Source: Candidatus Leptofilum gracile
GTDB taxonomy: Bacteria > Chloroflexota > Anaerolineae > Promineifilales > Promineifilaceae
NCBI GenBank assembly: GCA_016713825.1
Contig: JADJOJ010000005.1
Coordinates: 62,001-126,000, forward strand
Reading direction: 5' to 3'
Length of the DNA: 64,000 nt
Made by a program: the position numbers and the translations under genes. This document shows, one piece after another, positions 18,133-25,854 of the stretch. The notes beneath the pieces are model-generated. The model was not told the DNA's origin and searched no databases. It saw only the letters and a list, made by a program, of their open reading frames with translations. Each line of letters begins with the position of its first letter. The first letter of the stretch is position 1.

Positions 18133-18659
18133 TTTTGCACCTCAAACGCTGGCTGGGGAATGTGTTCCTTGAGCTGGTCGGCCACATCGTGCAGCTGGGC
18201 TAGCAAATCGGCCAGGGGCACGTCGTCCAGGCTGTCGCGCAGCGCCTGCACGTGCGGGTCGATGATGATGTCGTTGTGGAACAGGTCGGCCAGCTTGCTG
18301 TTTACCTCCACGCCAGCGAACTCTGGCGCGTCGCCGGTGGCCGCTTCGCCAGCGTCATTGGCGATGGCGGCCAGGGGGTTTACGGCCGTTGGCGAATTCA
18401 CTTTTTCCGCTTCTGGTTCGTCCAGGTTGGCCAGGGCGGTAACGGCCGTTTCTAGCGCGATGGGCAAGGGTGCGGTGGCTTCGGCGGGCGTGGTTTTTTG
18501 CAGCTGCTTTTTGCGGGCGGCCGTTTTTTTACGCCGTTGGGTGGCCGTGATGTTGATAGAAACGGCCGTTACCAACACCAACACCCCCAGCACAAAGCTC
18601 CACAACACCAGCGGCTGGCTCAAAAACAAAGCAAATAACGAATCGTTTGGCGTAGACAT
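18129..18659 (-). CDS. Unknown one-TM protein between arlJ and the peptidase gene
   Basis: A 176-residue protein from ATG 18659, with AAGAGG seven bases upstream. A single TM helix spans about 15-36, followed by a strongly basic stretch (Q-R-R-K-K-T-A-A-R-K-K), an Ala/Thr/Glu-rich linker, and a C-terminal region (about 125-176) with two amphipathic helices, HVQALRDSLDDVPLADLL and LHDVADQLKEH. The topology would place the bulk in the cytoplasm. I recognise no family. It starts 12 bp after the arlJ stop and overlaps the peptidase start by ATGA, so it is translationally coupled to archaellum genes and may be an accessory component. A longer open frame upstream (to 19199) is only the shadow of arlJ. 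Confidence 0.65.
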   Translation of the reverse strand: MSTPNDSLFALFLSQPLVLWSFVLGVLVLVTAVSINITATQRRKKTAARKKQLQKTTPAEATAPLPIALETAVTALANLDEPEAEKVNSPTAVNPLAAIANDAGEAATGDAPEFAGVEVNSKLADLFHNDIIIDPHVQALRDSLDDVPLADLLAQLHDVADQLKEHIPQPAFEVQK

Positions 18660-18670
18660 AGCAAAACCTC

Positions 18671-20230
18671 TTACAGCGTCAGCAGATTGGCCACCGCAGG
18701 CGGCACCAAAATAAAGCTGATCCCCGACACAATGAGCAAAATGGAAAGATAAAGCGACGTTTTCACCATATGTTCCCCATCGGTTACCGAAATAGCGACG
18801 GCGTTGATGAGCGCCAACGCGATCACCATGCCCACCGTCACGGTATTCAAGAAGCCCAGCTCTGGCGTGCCAAACGTGGGCAGCGGCATAGACGCCGATC
18901 CCACTGCCTCTGTAGCCGCCGCCATCGACGTCTCGATGACGATGGAAAAGCTGCGAATCACTTCCAAAATCACAATCATCAGCGTGGCCAGCACCGCGTG
19001 CATCACAATGGTGAGCGAGGTGAAGGTGGAAGAGACCACCACCCGCTTGGCCCGCAGCGTGTTGGTTAGCGCCGCGTACTGCGCGGAAAACAGCCCCACC
19101 GTGTCGGCCGCGCCGCCCAATCCAACCGCATCGTGAAAAATGGTGGTGGTTTCGGTGATGAGGCGGCTGCCGCATTCTTGGGCAAACCGCTGCCAGCACA
19201 GCCCAGGGTCGATGGAAGCCCGCAGCCGCGCCTTCAGCCGCTCCAAATCGGGCTGGATGGTGGGGAAGGAGCTAATGTCTAGCCTTTCCAGCGATTCGCC
19301 GATGGTGGTGCCGGTGGTGCTGGCAAAGCCGCCCAGGGCGCGCAAAAATGAGCCAATCTCTTTGTCTTTTTTGGCGGCTTCACTCCCGGCCCACATGCTG
19401 GTGAGGCCCGCAGGCAGCAGCACCACGCCAGCGGCAATAACGGTGGGGCCAAGCGGCACGCCCAGCAGCCCCATCGGTACGCACAGGCCGACGGCCCCGG
19501 CCAGGCCAAAGAAGGCCAGCTTGCGCGCCAGCTTTTGCATTCGGGGGCCAACGCCTTCTTCGGCGAAGAGGGCGCGCTGCTCGGTGGGGGCGGAGCGGGA
19601 CAAAATCCACGCGCCGCCGCCGGAGGTGATGAGGCTGACGGCTACCAGGCCACCCACGGAGGAGGAGTCGATGGGGTAGATGAGCACGGAAATGAGGTTG
19701 ACGATGATGATGAGGGCGGAGGAGATGACCATGGCGGCGTAGCCGTCGGTCCATTTTTTTAGCGATTCCAGGTCGCGTTCGTACTCTTTTTCGTAGGCGC
19801 GGGTTTGCAGCTCGGCTTCTTCGGCCAGAAAGACGGATTCGGGCTGCCCGGCGGCCAGGGAGTCGGCCATGCGCAGCAGCAGGCTTTTCATCACTTCAGA
19901 TTTGGTGTTTTGCCCCACAATTTTGCACGATTGGGCGTAGTCGTACCCCAGGCGTTGGGAGAGGAGGTGGATGCGTTGGAAGTAAGCGGCCGTTTTCCGG
20001 GGCAGTTCTGAAGCAAGCTGAAAAATACGCCGTCGTTCAATTTGGGCCGCGGCCGTGGCCGACATGTAGATGAGCTGGTAGAACAGGTCGTAGCCGGTTA
20101 CTTCTTTCAGCCGCGTTTTTTTGAACTTTTTCTTGGCTGATTTTTCTTGGGTGTTATTGGGTGTGGAAACGGCCGTCATAATATTTATCCGTTGGTCAAT
20201 TTTATAAATTTGACCTGCTGTTTTAATCAA
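18671..20230 (-). CDS. arlJ: ArlJ/FlaJ archaellum platform membrane protein
   Basis: A 519-residue T2SF-family protein (502 from the ATG at 20179). After a basic cytoplasmic N-terminus comes the first conserved helical domain (about 80-150, S-E-V-M-K-S-L-L-L-R-M-A-D), paired TM helices near 165-205, further TM helices near 240-280, a second cytoplasmic T2SF domain (about 285-385, G-G-F-A-S-T-T-G-T-T-I-G-E-S), and TM helices to the C-terminus (about 410-515). This single long protein with two domains matches archaeal FlaJ/ArlJ rather than the paired TadB/TadC. It anchors the ArlI motor. The TTG at 20230 has AAGGA upstream and overlaps the arlI stop; ATG 20179 is an alternative. Confidence 0.85.
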   Translation of the reverse strand: MIKTAGQIYKIDQRINIMTAVSTPNNTQEKSAKKKFKKTRLKEVTGYDLFYQLIYMSATAAAQIERRRIFQLASELPRKTAAYFQRIHLLSQRLGYDYAQSCKIVGQNTKSEVMKSLLLRMADSLAAGQPESVFLAEEAELQTRAYEKEYERDLESLKKWTDGYAAMVISSALIIIVNLISVLIYPIDSSSVGGLVAVSLITSGGGAWILSRSAPTEQRALFAEEGVGPRMQKLARKLAFFGLAGAVGLCVPMGLLGVPLGPTVIAAGVVLLPAGLTSMWAGSEAAKKDKEIGSFLRALGGFASTTGTTIGESLERLDISSFPTIQPDLERLKARLRASIDPGLCWQRFAQECGSRLITETTTIFHDAVGLGGAADTVGLFSAQYAALTNTLRAKRVVVSSTFTSLTIVMHAVLATLMIVILEVIRSFSIVIETSMAAATEAVGSASMPLPTFGTPELGFLNTVTVGMVIALALINAVAISVTDGEHMVKTSLYLSILLIVSGISFILVPPAVANLLTL

Positions 20231-21914
20231 TCAATCCTTGTCTTGACGCTTCCGTCATCAGCTGGAACAGCTCTTTGAACCCTTCAATATTTTGCCCCTT
20301 TAGCTTTTCTAAAATGCGGGCGCGTTTGTTCAGGTCATCGTAAATTTTGCGCTTGTTCATCTCTGTGTAGCCGCGCATCCGGGCGATTTTTTCCTCTAGC
20401 AAAAAGCTGTTCATGTAGGCGGGGAACTCAAACGTGTCGTTATCTGGCCGCCAGCGGAAGGCGGTGACGAACGAGAAGCTGTTGGTTGTTGGATCGTAAT
20501 CGACAATTTCGTTGATGCTAAGAATGCGGCGCAGCAGCCCGCCGTTTGGCCCGCGCACGGCCATCTGAATCACCACCAAATCCAGGTTGGGAATATATGT
20601 TTTGGGCACGTCGATGGGGCTACCGGTGAGGCGCTGAATCAGCTTTTCTACGGACGAGGCGTGGAAGGTGGCCATGACGCCGTGGCCGGTTTGCATCGCC
20701 TGGAAGGCGATATTGCCCTCCACACCCCGAATTTCACCGATGAGGATGCGGTCTGGGCGCTGCCGCAGGGCGGCTTTAAGCAGGTCGAACATGTCTACGC
20801 TGGCACCGGTTTTGCCTGCGCCCATATGCTTTACCACTTCGCGCAGCCAGTTTTCTTGCGGCACTTGCAGCTCTGGCGTGTCCTCAATGCTCACTACTTT
20901 GGCATCTGGCTTGATGAAGGTGGTGAGGGCGTTGAGCAGGGTGGTTTTGCCGGAGGCAGTTTCGCCAGAGACAAAGACATTCAGGTCGTCTTCGATGGCC
21001 ATCCAGAGGTAGGCGGCCATCATGGCGTCGATGCCGCCAAATTCGATGAGTTTGAGGATGTTGAGCGGCTCTTCGGCGAATTTACGGATGGTGAAGTTGC
21101 TGCCGCGTTTGGTGATGTCACGGCCGTATACGATGTTGATGCGTGAGCCATCGGGCAGGACGGCATCGACGATGGGGTTGCGCAGGGTGACGGGCTGCTT
21201 GATCCGCTCGCCCAGCCAGACGACAAAGGCGTCTAGCTCATCGTGCGAGGTGAAGACGATGCTGGTTTTGAGGCTTTTGAAGATTTTGTGCTCTAAAAAG
21301 ATGCTGCCCAGGCCGCTGCACGAAATGTCTTCGATGTACGGGTCGCCCAGCAGCGGGTCTAGCGCGCCCACGCCGACCTTGTCGCGCAGGGTGGTGTAGC
21401 GGATCGCTTCCAGTTCCGCTTTGCTAACGTGGAGTTTTTTGGACTTGCGTTTGTGAGACGGCCGTTCCGTTGTCAAAATCTTGTCCAGGCTGTCTAAAAA
21501 CACCTGGCCCCGGTCATCGGCTTCCGCCTGGCCAATCTCTTCCGCCATTTCCAGCAGCTTCAGCTCAATCTCCCGCTCTAGCCCGTTCAGGTGAATGCCC
21601 AGCGTTGGCTCGATGACGATGTAGTAATCCCGCTCGCTTAGCTCGTCTGGGTAGATGTGGACAAAGATGCCGTTTTTGACCGGGTAGATGAGATTACGCC
21701 GGGATAGCCCGCCCAGTGAGCGATCTAACTTTGGGTAGTAGGTGGGCATACCAATTTCATTAACGGGTAGGGCGTTGAGGTAAGCCGCCAGGTACGGCTT
21801 CTCCTGGGCGGCCTCGCGCAGTGGCTGGGGAAACCCAGGTAGGAACGGGGTGCCCACCCGGGCAGGTCGGTAATGAATGGCCTCTTGAGCAAAGGGAATC
21901 ACAAGTTCTGGCAT
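20223..21914 (-). CDS. arlI: ArlI/FlaI archaellum motor ATPase
   Basis: A 563-residue secretion-superfamily ATPase. The N-terminal domain covers about 1-290. The core follows with Walker A GETASGKTT (317-325), the Asp box VVSIEDTPELQ (about 340-350), Walker B PDRILIGEIRG (387-397) and the His box GHGVMATFHAS (410-420). QRLTGSPIDVPKTYIPNLD is characteristic of the archaeal FlaI/GspE2 branch rather than bacterial PilB or TadA. In archaea this hexamer powers filament assembly and rotation with ArlJ and ArlH. RBS AGGAAG precedes ATG 21914. It overlaps arlJ at its 3' end. Confidence 0.92.
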   Translation of the reverse strand: MPELVIPFAQEAIHYRPARVGTPFLPGFPQPLREAAQEKPYLAAYLNALPVNEIGMPTYYPKLDRSLGGLSRRNLIYPVKNGIFVHIYPDELSERDYYIVIEPTLGIHLNGLEREIELKLLEMAEEIGQAEADDRGQVFLDSLDKILTTERPSHKRKSKKLHVSKAELEAIRYTTLRDKVGVGALDPLLGDPYIEDISCSGLGSIFLEHKIFKSLKTSIVFTSHDELDAFVVWLGERIKQPVTLRNPIVDAVLPDGSRINIVYGRDITKRGSNFTIRKFAEEPLNILKLIEFGGIDAMMAAYLWMAIEDDLNVFVSGETASGKTTLLNALTTFIKPDAKVVSIEDTPELQVPQENWLREVVKHMGAGKTGASVDMFDLLKAALRQRPDRILIGEIRGVEGNIAFQAMQTGHGVMATFHASSVEKLIQRLTGSPIDVPKTYIPNLDLVVIQMAVRGPNGGLLRRILSINEIVDYDPTTNSFSFVTAFRWRPDNDTFEFPAYMNSFLLEEKIARMRGYTEMNKRKIYDDLNKRARILEKLKGQNIEGFKELFQLMTEASRQGLID

Positions 21915-21974
21915 GGTTTATGCTTCCTGTTTTTTTGGCCACAGAGGGCACAGAGAGTTAAGAGATTTTCGACG

Positions 21975-22036
21975 AGACCCTGAGGGTTTGGTGTTTTCCG
22001 CCATAAATTCGTCGAGTTCAAACTCCTTAGGGTCTT
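21975..22036. repeat. Twin-hairpin repeat, ACCCTNAGGGT family (copy 1)
   Basis: GAGACCCTGAGGGTTTGG and CAAACTCCTTAGGGTCTT flank about 28 bases containing ATAAATTCGTCGAG. A homologous copy lies at 38902-38964, with the same order and spacing. It sits between arlH and arlI, where it could form hairpins in the operon mRNA. Confidence 0.7.
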
Positions 22037-22041
22037 TTACC

Positions 22042-22743
22042 TTACCCGTTGGCTTTGCTGATGGGGATGATGCGCATCCCGATGCCGGGTTCGATTTCAA
22101 AACTGATGATGTTACCTGTGTTTTTACTGGCTCCGCGAATCTTGGCCACTTCCATGATTTTGACAAGCTTGCTGCCCGCATTTTCTGTGCGCAGGCGCAG
22201 GTGGGCGTCGCACACGGCCTGGATGCGGATGAGTAAATCCTGGTCGATGGCGTGGGAGTGCATGATGGTGATCACGGTGGTGCCGTCGGAGCAGAGGCGT
22301 TTGCACTGTTCAAAATAGCCTAAAACGGCCGAAACCGGCGCACCAACAATGCAAGGTGTTAGCGCATCTACAAAAATAAAGTCACTGTGCCGGGCCTCGC
22401 GCTGGATGGCGGTTAGCAAATCGTCCAGGGCTTCGCCTTTAGATTGCGATACTTCGATTGGGTAAACACGCAGTTGGTGCAGCAGCAGGTAGGTTTGCAC
22501 GTCGATGTTCAGGCTTTGCATTTGGCGCATCAGGCTCTTGACGGTGTTTTCGCTGGTGAAGAGCGAAATGGTGAAGCCGTTGCGCAGCGACCCCCACAAA
22601 AGCTGCTGCGAAAAGACCGATTTCCCGGCATGGGAACCGCCTTCAATGAGCGAAAGTGAGCCGATGGGGATGCCGCCGCCGATTTTGTCGTCTAGCTCAG
22701 TGCTGCCGGTGGAAACCACCTTTTTTGTCTTTACGATTTCCAT
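22042..22743 (-). CDS. arlH: ArlH/FlaH KaiC-like ATPase of the archaellum motor
   Basis: A 233-residue RecA/KaiC-fold protein. TGSTELDDKIGGGIP (12-26) opens the family fold, Walker A is GGSHAGKS (35-42), and Walker B FIFVD (122-126) is followed by ALTP. Archaeal ArlH has the same size and an incomplete ATPase core; it binds ArlI and regulates the motor. Bacterial type IV pilus and Tad systems lack an ArlH, so this gene is strong evidence for an archaellum rather than a pilus. GAGGG precedes ATG 22743. Hairpin repeats lie on both sides of the gene. Confidence 0.9.
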   Translation of the reverse strand: MEIVKTKKVVSTGSTELDDKIGGGIPIGSLSLIEGGSHAGKSVFSQQLLWGSLRNGFTISLFTSENTVKSLMRQMQSLNIDVQTYLLLHQLRVYPIEVSQSKGEALDDLLTAIQREARHSDFIFVDALTPCIVGAPVSAVLGYFEQCKRLCSDGTTVITIMHSHAIDQDLLIRIQAVCDAHLRLRTENAGSKLVKIMEVAKIRGASKNTGNIISFEIEPGIGMRIIPISKANG

Positions 22744-22757
22744 AATTTCCCTCGGTT

Positions 22758-22813
22758 AACTTCCTGGAGGTTTTGTCGTTTAGGCTTCATATGCTAACAA
22801 ACCTCCGGGAGGG
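22758..22813. repeat. Twin-hairpin repeat, CCTCCGGGAGG family (copy 2)
   Basis: AACTTCCTGGAGGTTTT and CAAACCTCCGGGAGGG flank about 25 bases in the arlF-arlH spacer. It is one of four copies in the window. Confidence 0.65.
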
Positions 22814-22822
22814 TTGGGTCAC

Positions 22823-23347
22823 CTACCTGGTGATGATGGTGGAAGCGCTGATGCCGTTGTGGGTGCTGAGCGTGAGCCGGTTGGTGGTGGTGAGGCCAAT
22901 GCCGGGCGCAATGTTGAGCTGAAGCAGTAGTTCTTCATCTGGATTGAGGATGCCGGGTTCGTATAGCTCTGGCAGGCCACCAGCAGCATCGGTGTAGATG
23001 GTGGCGGTCCATTGGTTGCCACTGGGCAGGCCGCTGGTGTAGGGGTACCAGTTGATATTGTACACATCGCCGCTGCTGTAATATTGCATGAAGAGGTCCC
23101 ATTCATCGAAGTTGGCCAGGCTGGCGCTGCCGTCGTTGCGCAGGGTGAGCTGCACCTGCGCCCCGTTGTTTTGCACGGTGGCGGAGATGGGGGTGAGTTG
23201 GGTGCGTACGCGGTCGTCGGTGCGTTCTTCCATTTCTTGCCAGGAGGTCATGAGCTGTTCTTGGGTATCCAGGGAGGTTTGGAAGATGTTGAGCCCGGCG
23301 GTGAGGATGAGGGCGATGACGACGATAACGGTAAAGATTGATTCCAT
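22823..23347 (-). CDS. arlF: ArlF-like archaellum stator protein
   Basis: A 174-residue protein with one N-terminal TM helix (about 4-22), a short helical segment (Q-E-L-M-T-S-W-Q-E-M-E-E-R), then a beta-rich extracytoplasmic domain. VQNNGAQVQLTLRNDGSASL at about 55-74 has the pattern of ArlF and archaellin beta sandwiches. ArlF forms the stator with ArlG in archaea, holding the motor to the S-layer. The assignment rests on topology, motif style and position just before arlH; sequence similarity is weak and ArlF/ArlG could be swapped. The start lies two bases after the preceding stop. Confidence 0.65.
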   Translation of the reverse strand: MESIFTVIVVIALILTAGLNIFQTSLDTQEQLMTSWQEMEERTDDRVRTQLTPISATVQNNGAQVQLTLRNDGSASLANFDEWDLFMQYYSSGDVYNINWYPYTSGLPSGNQWTATIYTDAAGGLPELYEPGILNPDEELLLQLNIAPGIGLTTTNRLTLSTHNGISASTIITR

Positions 23348-23349
23348 GG

Positions 23350-23862
23350 CTAAAGTCCTGTCATGTAGGTATCTTCGATGCCGTTGGGGGTGACGATGCG
23401 GACGTAGTAACGGCCGGAAGCGAGGGTGCTGTTGTAATGGATGGTGATTTTGAGGGTGGCGGTGGGGTTCCAGTCGGTATCATTTTCCAGGGTGGCGGTC
23501 CAGTAGGGGAAGCTGCCCCCGGCGTTGTTTTGGTGGGGGATGCGGCTGAAGTTGCCTTCTGGCCCGTAGAAGACGTCGATGCGGTCGAGGGCGCTGATGC
23601 GGGAGGCGCCGATGTTTTTGACCCAGATGAAGCTGTTGAAACGGCCGTCTCCATTTACATCTTGCCATGCGCCACTGCCATCTAGCTCGCCGCTGGCGTG
23701 GATGATCTCCACTTCGCTTTGCAGACGGTCGTCCAGGCGAGATTTCATAACGATCATGGCGTTGTTGCTTTGCACAATGGCCGGGTAGAGGGCGTTGAAC
23801 ACCATCACAGAAGCCACTACGCTGACAATGACCATGAAGGCGGTGGTGATTGTCTTATCCAA
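23350..23862 (-). CDS. arlG: ArlG-like archaellum stator protein
   Basis: A 170-residue protein with one N-terminal TM helix (about 7-27), then LDDRLQSEVEIIHASGEL and a beta domain with FIWVKNIGASRI, VFYGPEGNFSRIP and a C-terminal YYVRIVTPNGI. This order is what I would expect of ArlG (FlaG). The start codon is TTG at 23862 with GGAGG six bases upstream, lying inside the end of the preceding gene, so translation is coupled. Position and topology match an archaellum stator subunit; the exact ArlF/ArlG identity needs a profile search. Confidence 0.65.
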   Translation of the reverse strand: MDKTITTAFMVIVSVVASVMVFNALYPAIVQSNNAMIVMKSRLDDRLQSEVEIIHASGELDGSGAWQDVNGDGRFNSFIWVKNIGASRISALDRIDVFYGPEGNFSRIPHQNNAGGSFPYWTATLENDTDWNPTATLKITIHYNSTLASGRYYVRIVTPNGIEDTYMTGL

Positions 23863-24847
23863 AGTTCACCTCCGAAATAAAGACCAGCAGTTCATTTAGA
23901 TATTCTGGCGTGTGGTGGTCTAGAATGTCGTTTAGTTGGCCCAGGGTGTCGATAACCTGGCGGATGCCAGCCGGTTTGGTGGGCTGGGGAGATTTGCTAG
24001 AGTTAACCAGGCGCAGCAGCGCGTGGCGCATCTCGCGCGAGAGGTCGCCAGCGCGAATGTACATTTCGATGGTTTTGTGGGTATTTTCTTTGCCGATGGT
24101 GGCGACGCTTTGGTCTACCCAGGTGAGCAGCTTGCGCACGGTGAGCCGTACGGCCTGGCTGTTGATTTGCCCGGTGCTCAGGTGGGGCTTGGATTTTGGC
24201 GCTCTGGCGTCGAAGATGTGTAGCAGGGTACTGGAATGTTCCTCAACGGCCGTTTTGGGCCCCACGGCCAGCAGTTCATCTACCAGGGCTTCTTTAACCT
24301 GGGGGGTGGCCTGGCCGTTGCTTAAGTGCGATTTTGGCGCTCGTTTTTGCACTTCTGCAAAAGAGACTTTGCGATGGGATGGGTAAGATTCTCCGGCGAT
24401 GAGTTTGTCTAGGAAGGCGTTGTCTTCATCGGTGAGCTGGTCTAAGGGGGTGCCGTTGCTGTGCCCATTGCCGTTTTGATTGTTGGCTGGTTTGCTAGGG
24501 GTGGGAGACGGCCGTTCTGCCTTGTCATCAGCCAAAATCGGATCGTCGATCTCCATCAGATCCTCTTCGGGCTCTGCCGGCAGCGTTACTTTTTGCGGAT
24601 TGAATCTGGCAAAGTAATCTGGCGGCAGCGGAATGGCCGAAATCATCTGAGGCTGATTGACGGTGGGGGGGGGCGGTTCCGTTTTGGGGTTCAGCTTGGG
24701 TCGGGCATCCTCACTCAGGGTTGGGTAGAGCGATGGATAATAATGGACCAGAATTTGCTCTTCAATATCCAAGAGGGTTGCCCGGATTTCGTTCTTAAGA
24801 ACCTTCAACTCCTCTTCAAGTTCTTTGACTCTATCTTCTAATGACAC
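23855..24847 (-). CDS. ArlC/D/E-like archaellum switch protein with internal repeat
   Basis: A 330-residue soluble protein. Residues 1-32 form a coiled coil (L-E-D-R-V-K-E-L-E-E-E-L). A disordered Pro/Glu-rich linker runs to about 135. A repeat follows: RAPKSHLSNGQATPQVKEALVDELL (169-193) and RAPKSKPHLSTGQINSQAVRLTVRKLL (215-241). The region 236-283 (LLTWVDQSVATIGKENTHKTIEMYIRAGDLSREMRHALLRLV) has the pattern of the ArlCE/ArlD domain (W-hydrophobic-G-x-x-N...Y-x-x-x-G-x-L/I-S). In archaea these proteins link the motor to chemotaxis through CheF. The gene sits just after the archaellin, where arlCDE lie in archaea. Confidence 0.7.
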   Translation of the reverse strand: MSLEDRVKELEEELKVLKNEIRATLLDIEEQILVHYYPSLYPTLSEDARPKLNPKTEPPPPTVNQPQMISAIPLPPDYFARFNPQKVTLPAEPEEDLMEIDDPILADDKAERPSPTPSKPANNQNGNGHSNGTPLDQLTDEDNAFLDKLIAGESYPSHRKVSFAEVQKRAPKSHLSNGQATPQVKEALVDELLAVGPKTAVEEHSSTLLHIFDARAPKSKPHLSTGQINSQAVRLTVRKLLTWVDQSVATIGKENTHKTIEMYIRAGDLSREMRHALLRLVNSSKSPQPTKPAGIRQVIDTLGQLNDILDHHTPEYLNELLVFISEVNFG

Positions 24848-24937
24848 ACCTGGCCTCCAACTGAGCTAATCTGGATGATAAATAAATGAAGAAAATCGAT
24901 ACTAGGTAAAACTGTCTGGTTATCAGCTGAATCGGCA

Positions 24938-24966
24938 ATGCGCCCTGTTGTGGTAACAGGGCGCAT
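24938..24966 (-). terminator. Strong hairpin after the archaellin gene
   Basis: A perfect 12-bp stem, ATGCGCCCTGTT / AACAGGGCGCAT, lies 26 bp after the archaellin stop on the transcribed strand. No T run follows, so it may be a stabilising or partially terminating element that keeps archaellin mRNA more abundant than the downstream motor genes. Confidence 0.55.
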
Positions 24967-24991
24967 ACACCTTTGGGAAAAACGTTACTGC

Positions 24992-25564
24992 TTAACGCAG
25001 GTCAATAATCGTGTCCAGGTAAGCGGGGGTCGTGCGTTCTACCACAACCACACCACCTTCGGCTGGCTTGATTTCCAGAGCAAATTGCGTGCTGGTGCCC
25101 AGGTTCATACTAGAAATGTCGATAGTGATTTCGGCCAGTTCGCCTTCTTCCAGCAAATCGTCAGAATCGTTTTGCACGATCCAGTCAATCGTCCAGGTGA
25201 GGTTAGCGGCACGTTGCGAATTGTCACGGTAATCAATGATCATCGTGTTGGAAACGGGTGCTGTCAGGTCAATCGATTCGCCGCCTGCGGCGTTGGCTAC
25301 GCTAAAAACAACGTCGGTCACTTCGGTGCCATCGGTTTCGGCCACAATTGCGCCGCGCAATTCCAACGTGCTGCGTACTTCAGACAGACCAGCGTAGATA
25401 GCTTCCTTGCTTTGTTCGGTGGCGGTGGTGCCTGCCGACAAGATGGTGAACGCGAAAATCGCGGCGACCACGACGAAAGCGATCAAGATGATGGCGGTTT
25501 CCAGGGCGCTGACGCCTTGTTCGTCTTTGTACAATTTATTGAAGATGTTCCATTTACCTTTCAT
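24992..25564 (-). CDS. arlB: Archaellin (archaeal-type flagellin)
   Basis: A 190-residue filament protein. The class III signal peptide is clear: a basic leader KGKWNIFNKLYKDEQG, cleavage after Gly17, then VSALETAIILIAFVVVAAIFAF with Glu at +5 and a long hydrophobic helix, close to archaeal archaellins (G-hydrophobic-x-x-L-E-x-A-I-V-L-I-A-F-V-V-V-A-A). The rest is a beta-rich outer domain rich in Thr, Asp and Glu, including IDWIVQNDSDD-type strands. Cleavage should be by the peptidase at 17501-18132. Only one archaellin gene is present. AAAGGAG precedes the ATG by eight bases. It is the first gene of the operon. Confidence 0.9.
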   Translation of the reverse strand: MKGKWNIFNKLYKDEQGVSALETAIILIAFVVVAAIFAFTILSAGTTATEQSKEAIYAGLSEVRSTLELRGAIVAETDGTEVTDVVFSVANAAGGESIDLTAPVSNTMIIDYRDNSQRAANLTWTIDWIVQNDSDDLLEEGELAEITIDISSMNLGTSTQFALEIKPAEGGVVVVERTTPAYLDTIIDLR

Positions 25565-25771
25565 TTTTTTTGGCTCCTTTTGCCTAAAAGATTGATTTTT
25601 CCTTTTGCCGTGTGGGCATAAACAGACTTTATACGATTTTTATGGGGCTGTGGGTTTGGTTAGCGAGAGGAAACCGTGGGGGTTCTGTTAGAGGTGTACT
25701 GGCGGACTATGACCCGTGTCCCAACTTTTGGCCCAATTTTTAAGATTTGGCAATTTGGGCCAAAGCAGTTG
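25565..25771 (-). promoter_or_regulatory. Upstream region of the archaellum operon
   Basis: On the minus strand a TATAAA (about 25632-25627) lies some 60 bases before the archaellin ATG, without a clear -35 box. Farther upstream an inverted repeat, CAACTTTTGGCCCAA / TTGGGCCAAAGCAGTTG (25722-25771), could be a regulator site. The Shine-Dalgarno AAAGGAG sits next to ATG 25564. No sigma-28-type promoter was recognised. Confidence 0.4.
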
Positions 25772-25786
25772 CCAAAAGTGACCCTG

Positions 25787-25828
25787 CTAAAAAACAAAAA
25801 CACCCTCTGTTTTTTAGGCAGAGGGTGT
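25787..25828 (-). terminator. Terminator separating the OmpR-type regulator from the archaellum operon
   Basis: A 9-bp stem CACCCTCTG / CAGAGGGTG (25801-25828) is followed on the minus strand by TTTTTGTTTTTT. It ends the signalling transcript about 25 bp after the regulator stop, so archaellum genes need their own promoter. Confidence 0.8.
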
Positions 25829-25854
25829 TGGGAAGAATAAAAAGTGTAATGATG

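Noticed and set aside
18660..19199. N-terminal half of a 356-residue minus-strand frame ending at 18129
   Set aside because: It overlaps arlJ in another frame and is His/Gly/Arg-rich shadow sequence; the real gene starts at ATG 18659 behind AAGAGG.
17501..25564. Reading the operon as a Tad or type IV pilus locus
   Set aside because: A single long ArlJ, an ArlH KaiC-like ATPase, an ArlC/D/E-like protein and an archaellin-type signal peptide do not fit Tad (TadB plus TadC, TadZ, RcpA) or bacterial T4P; no such partner genes are present.
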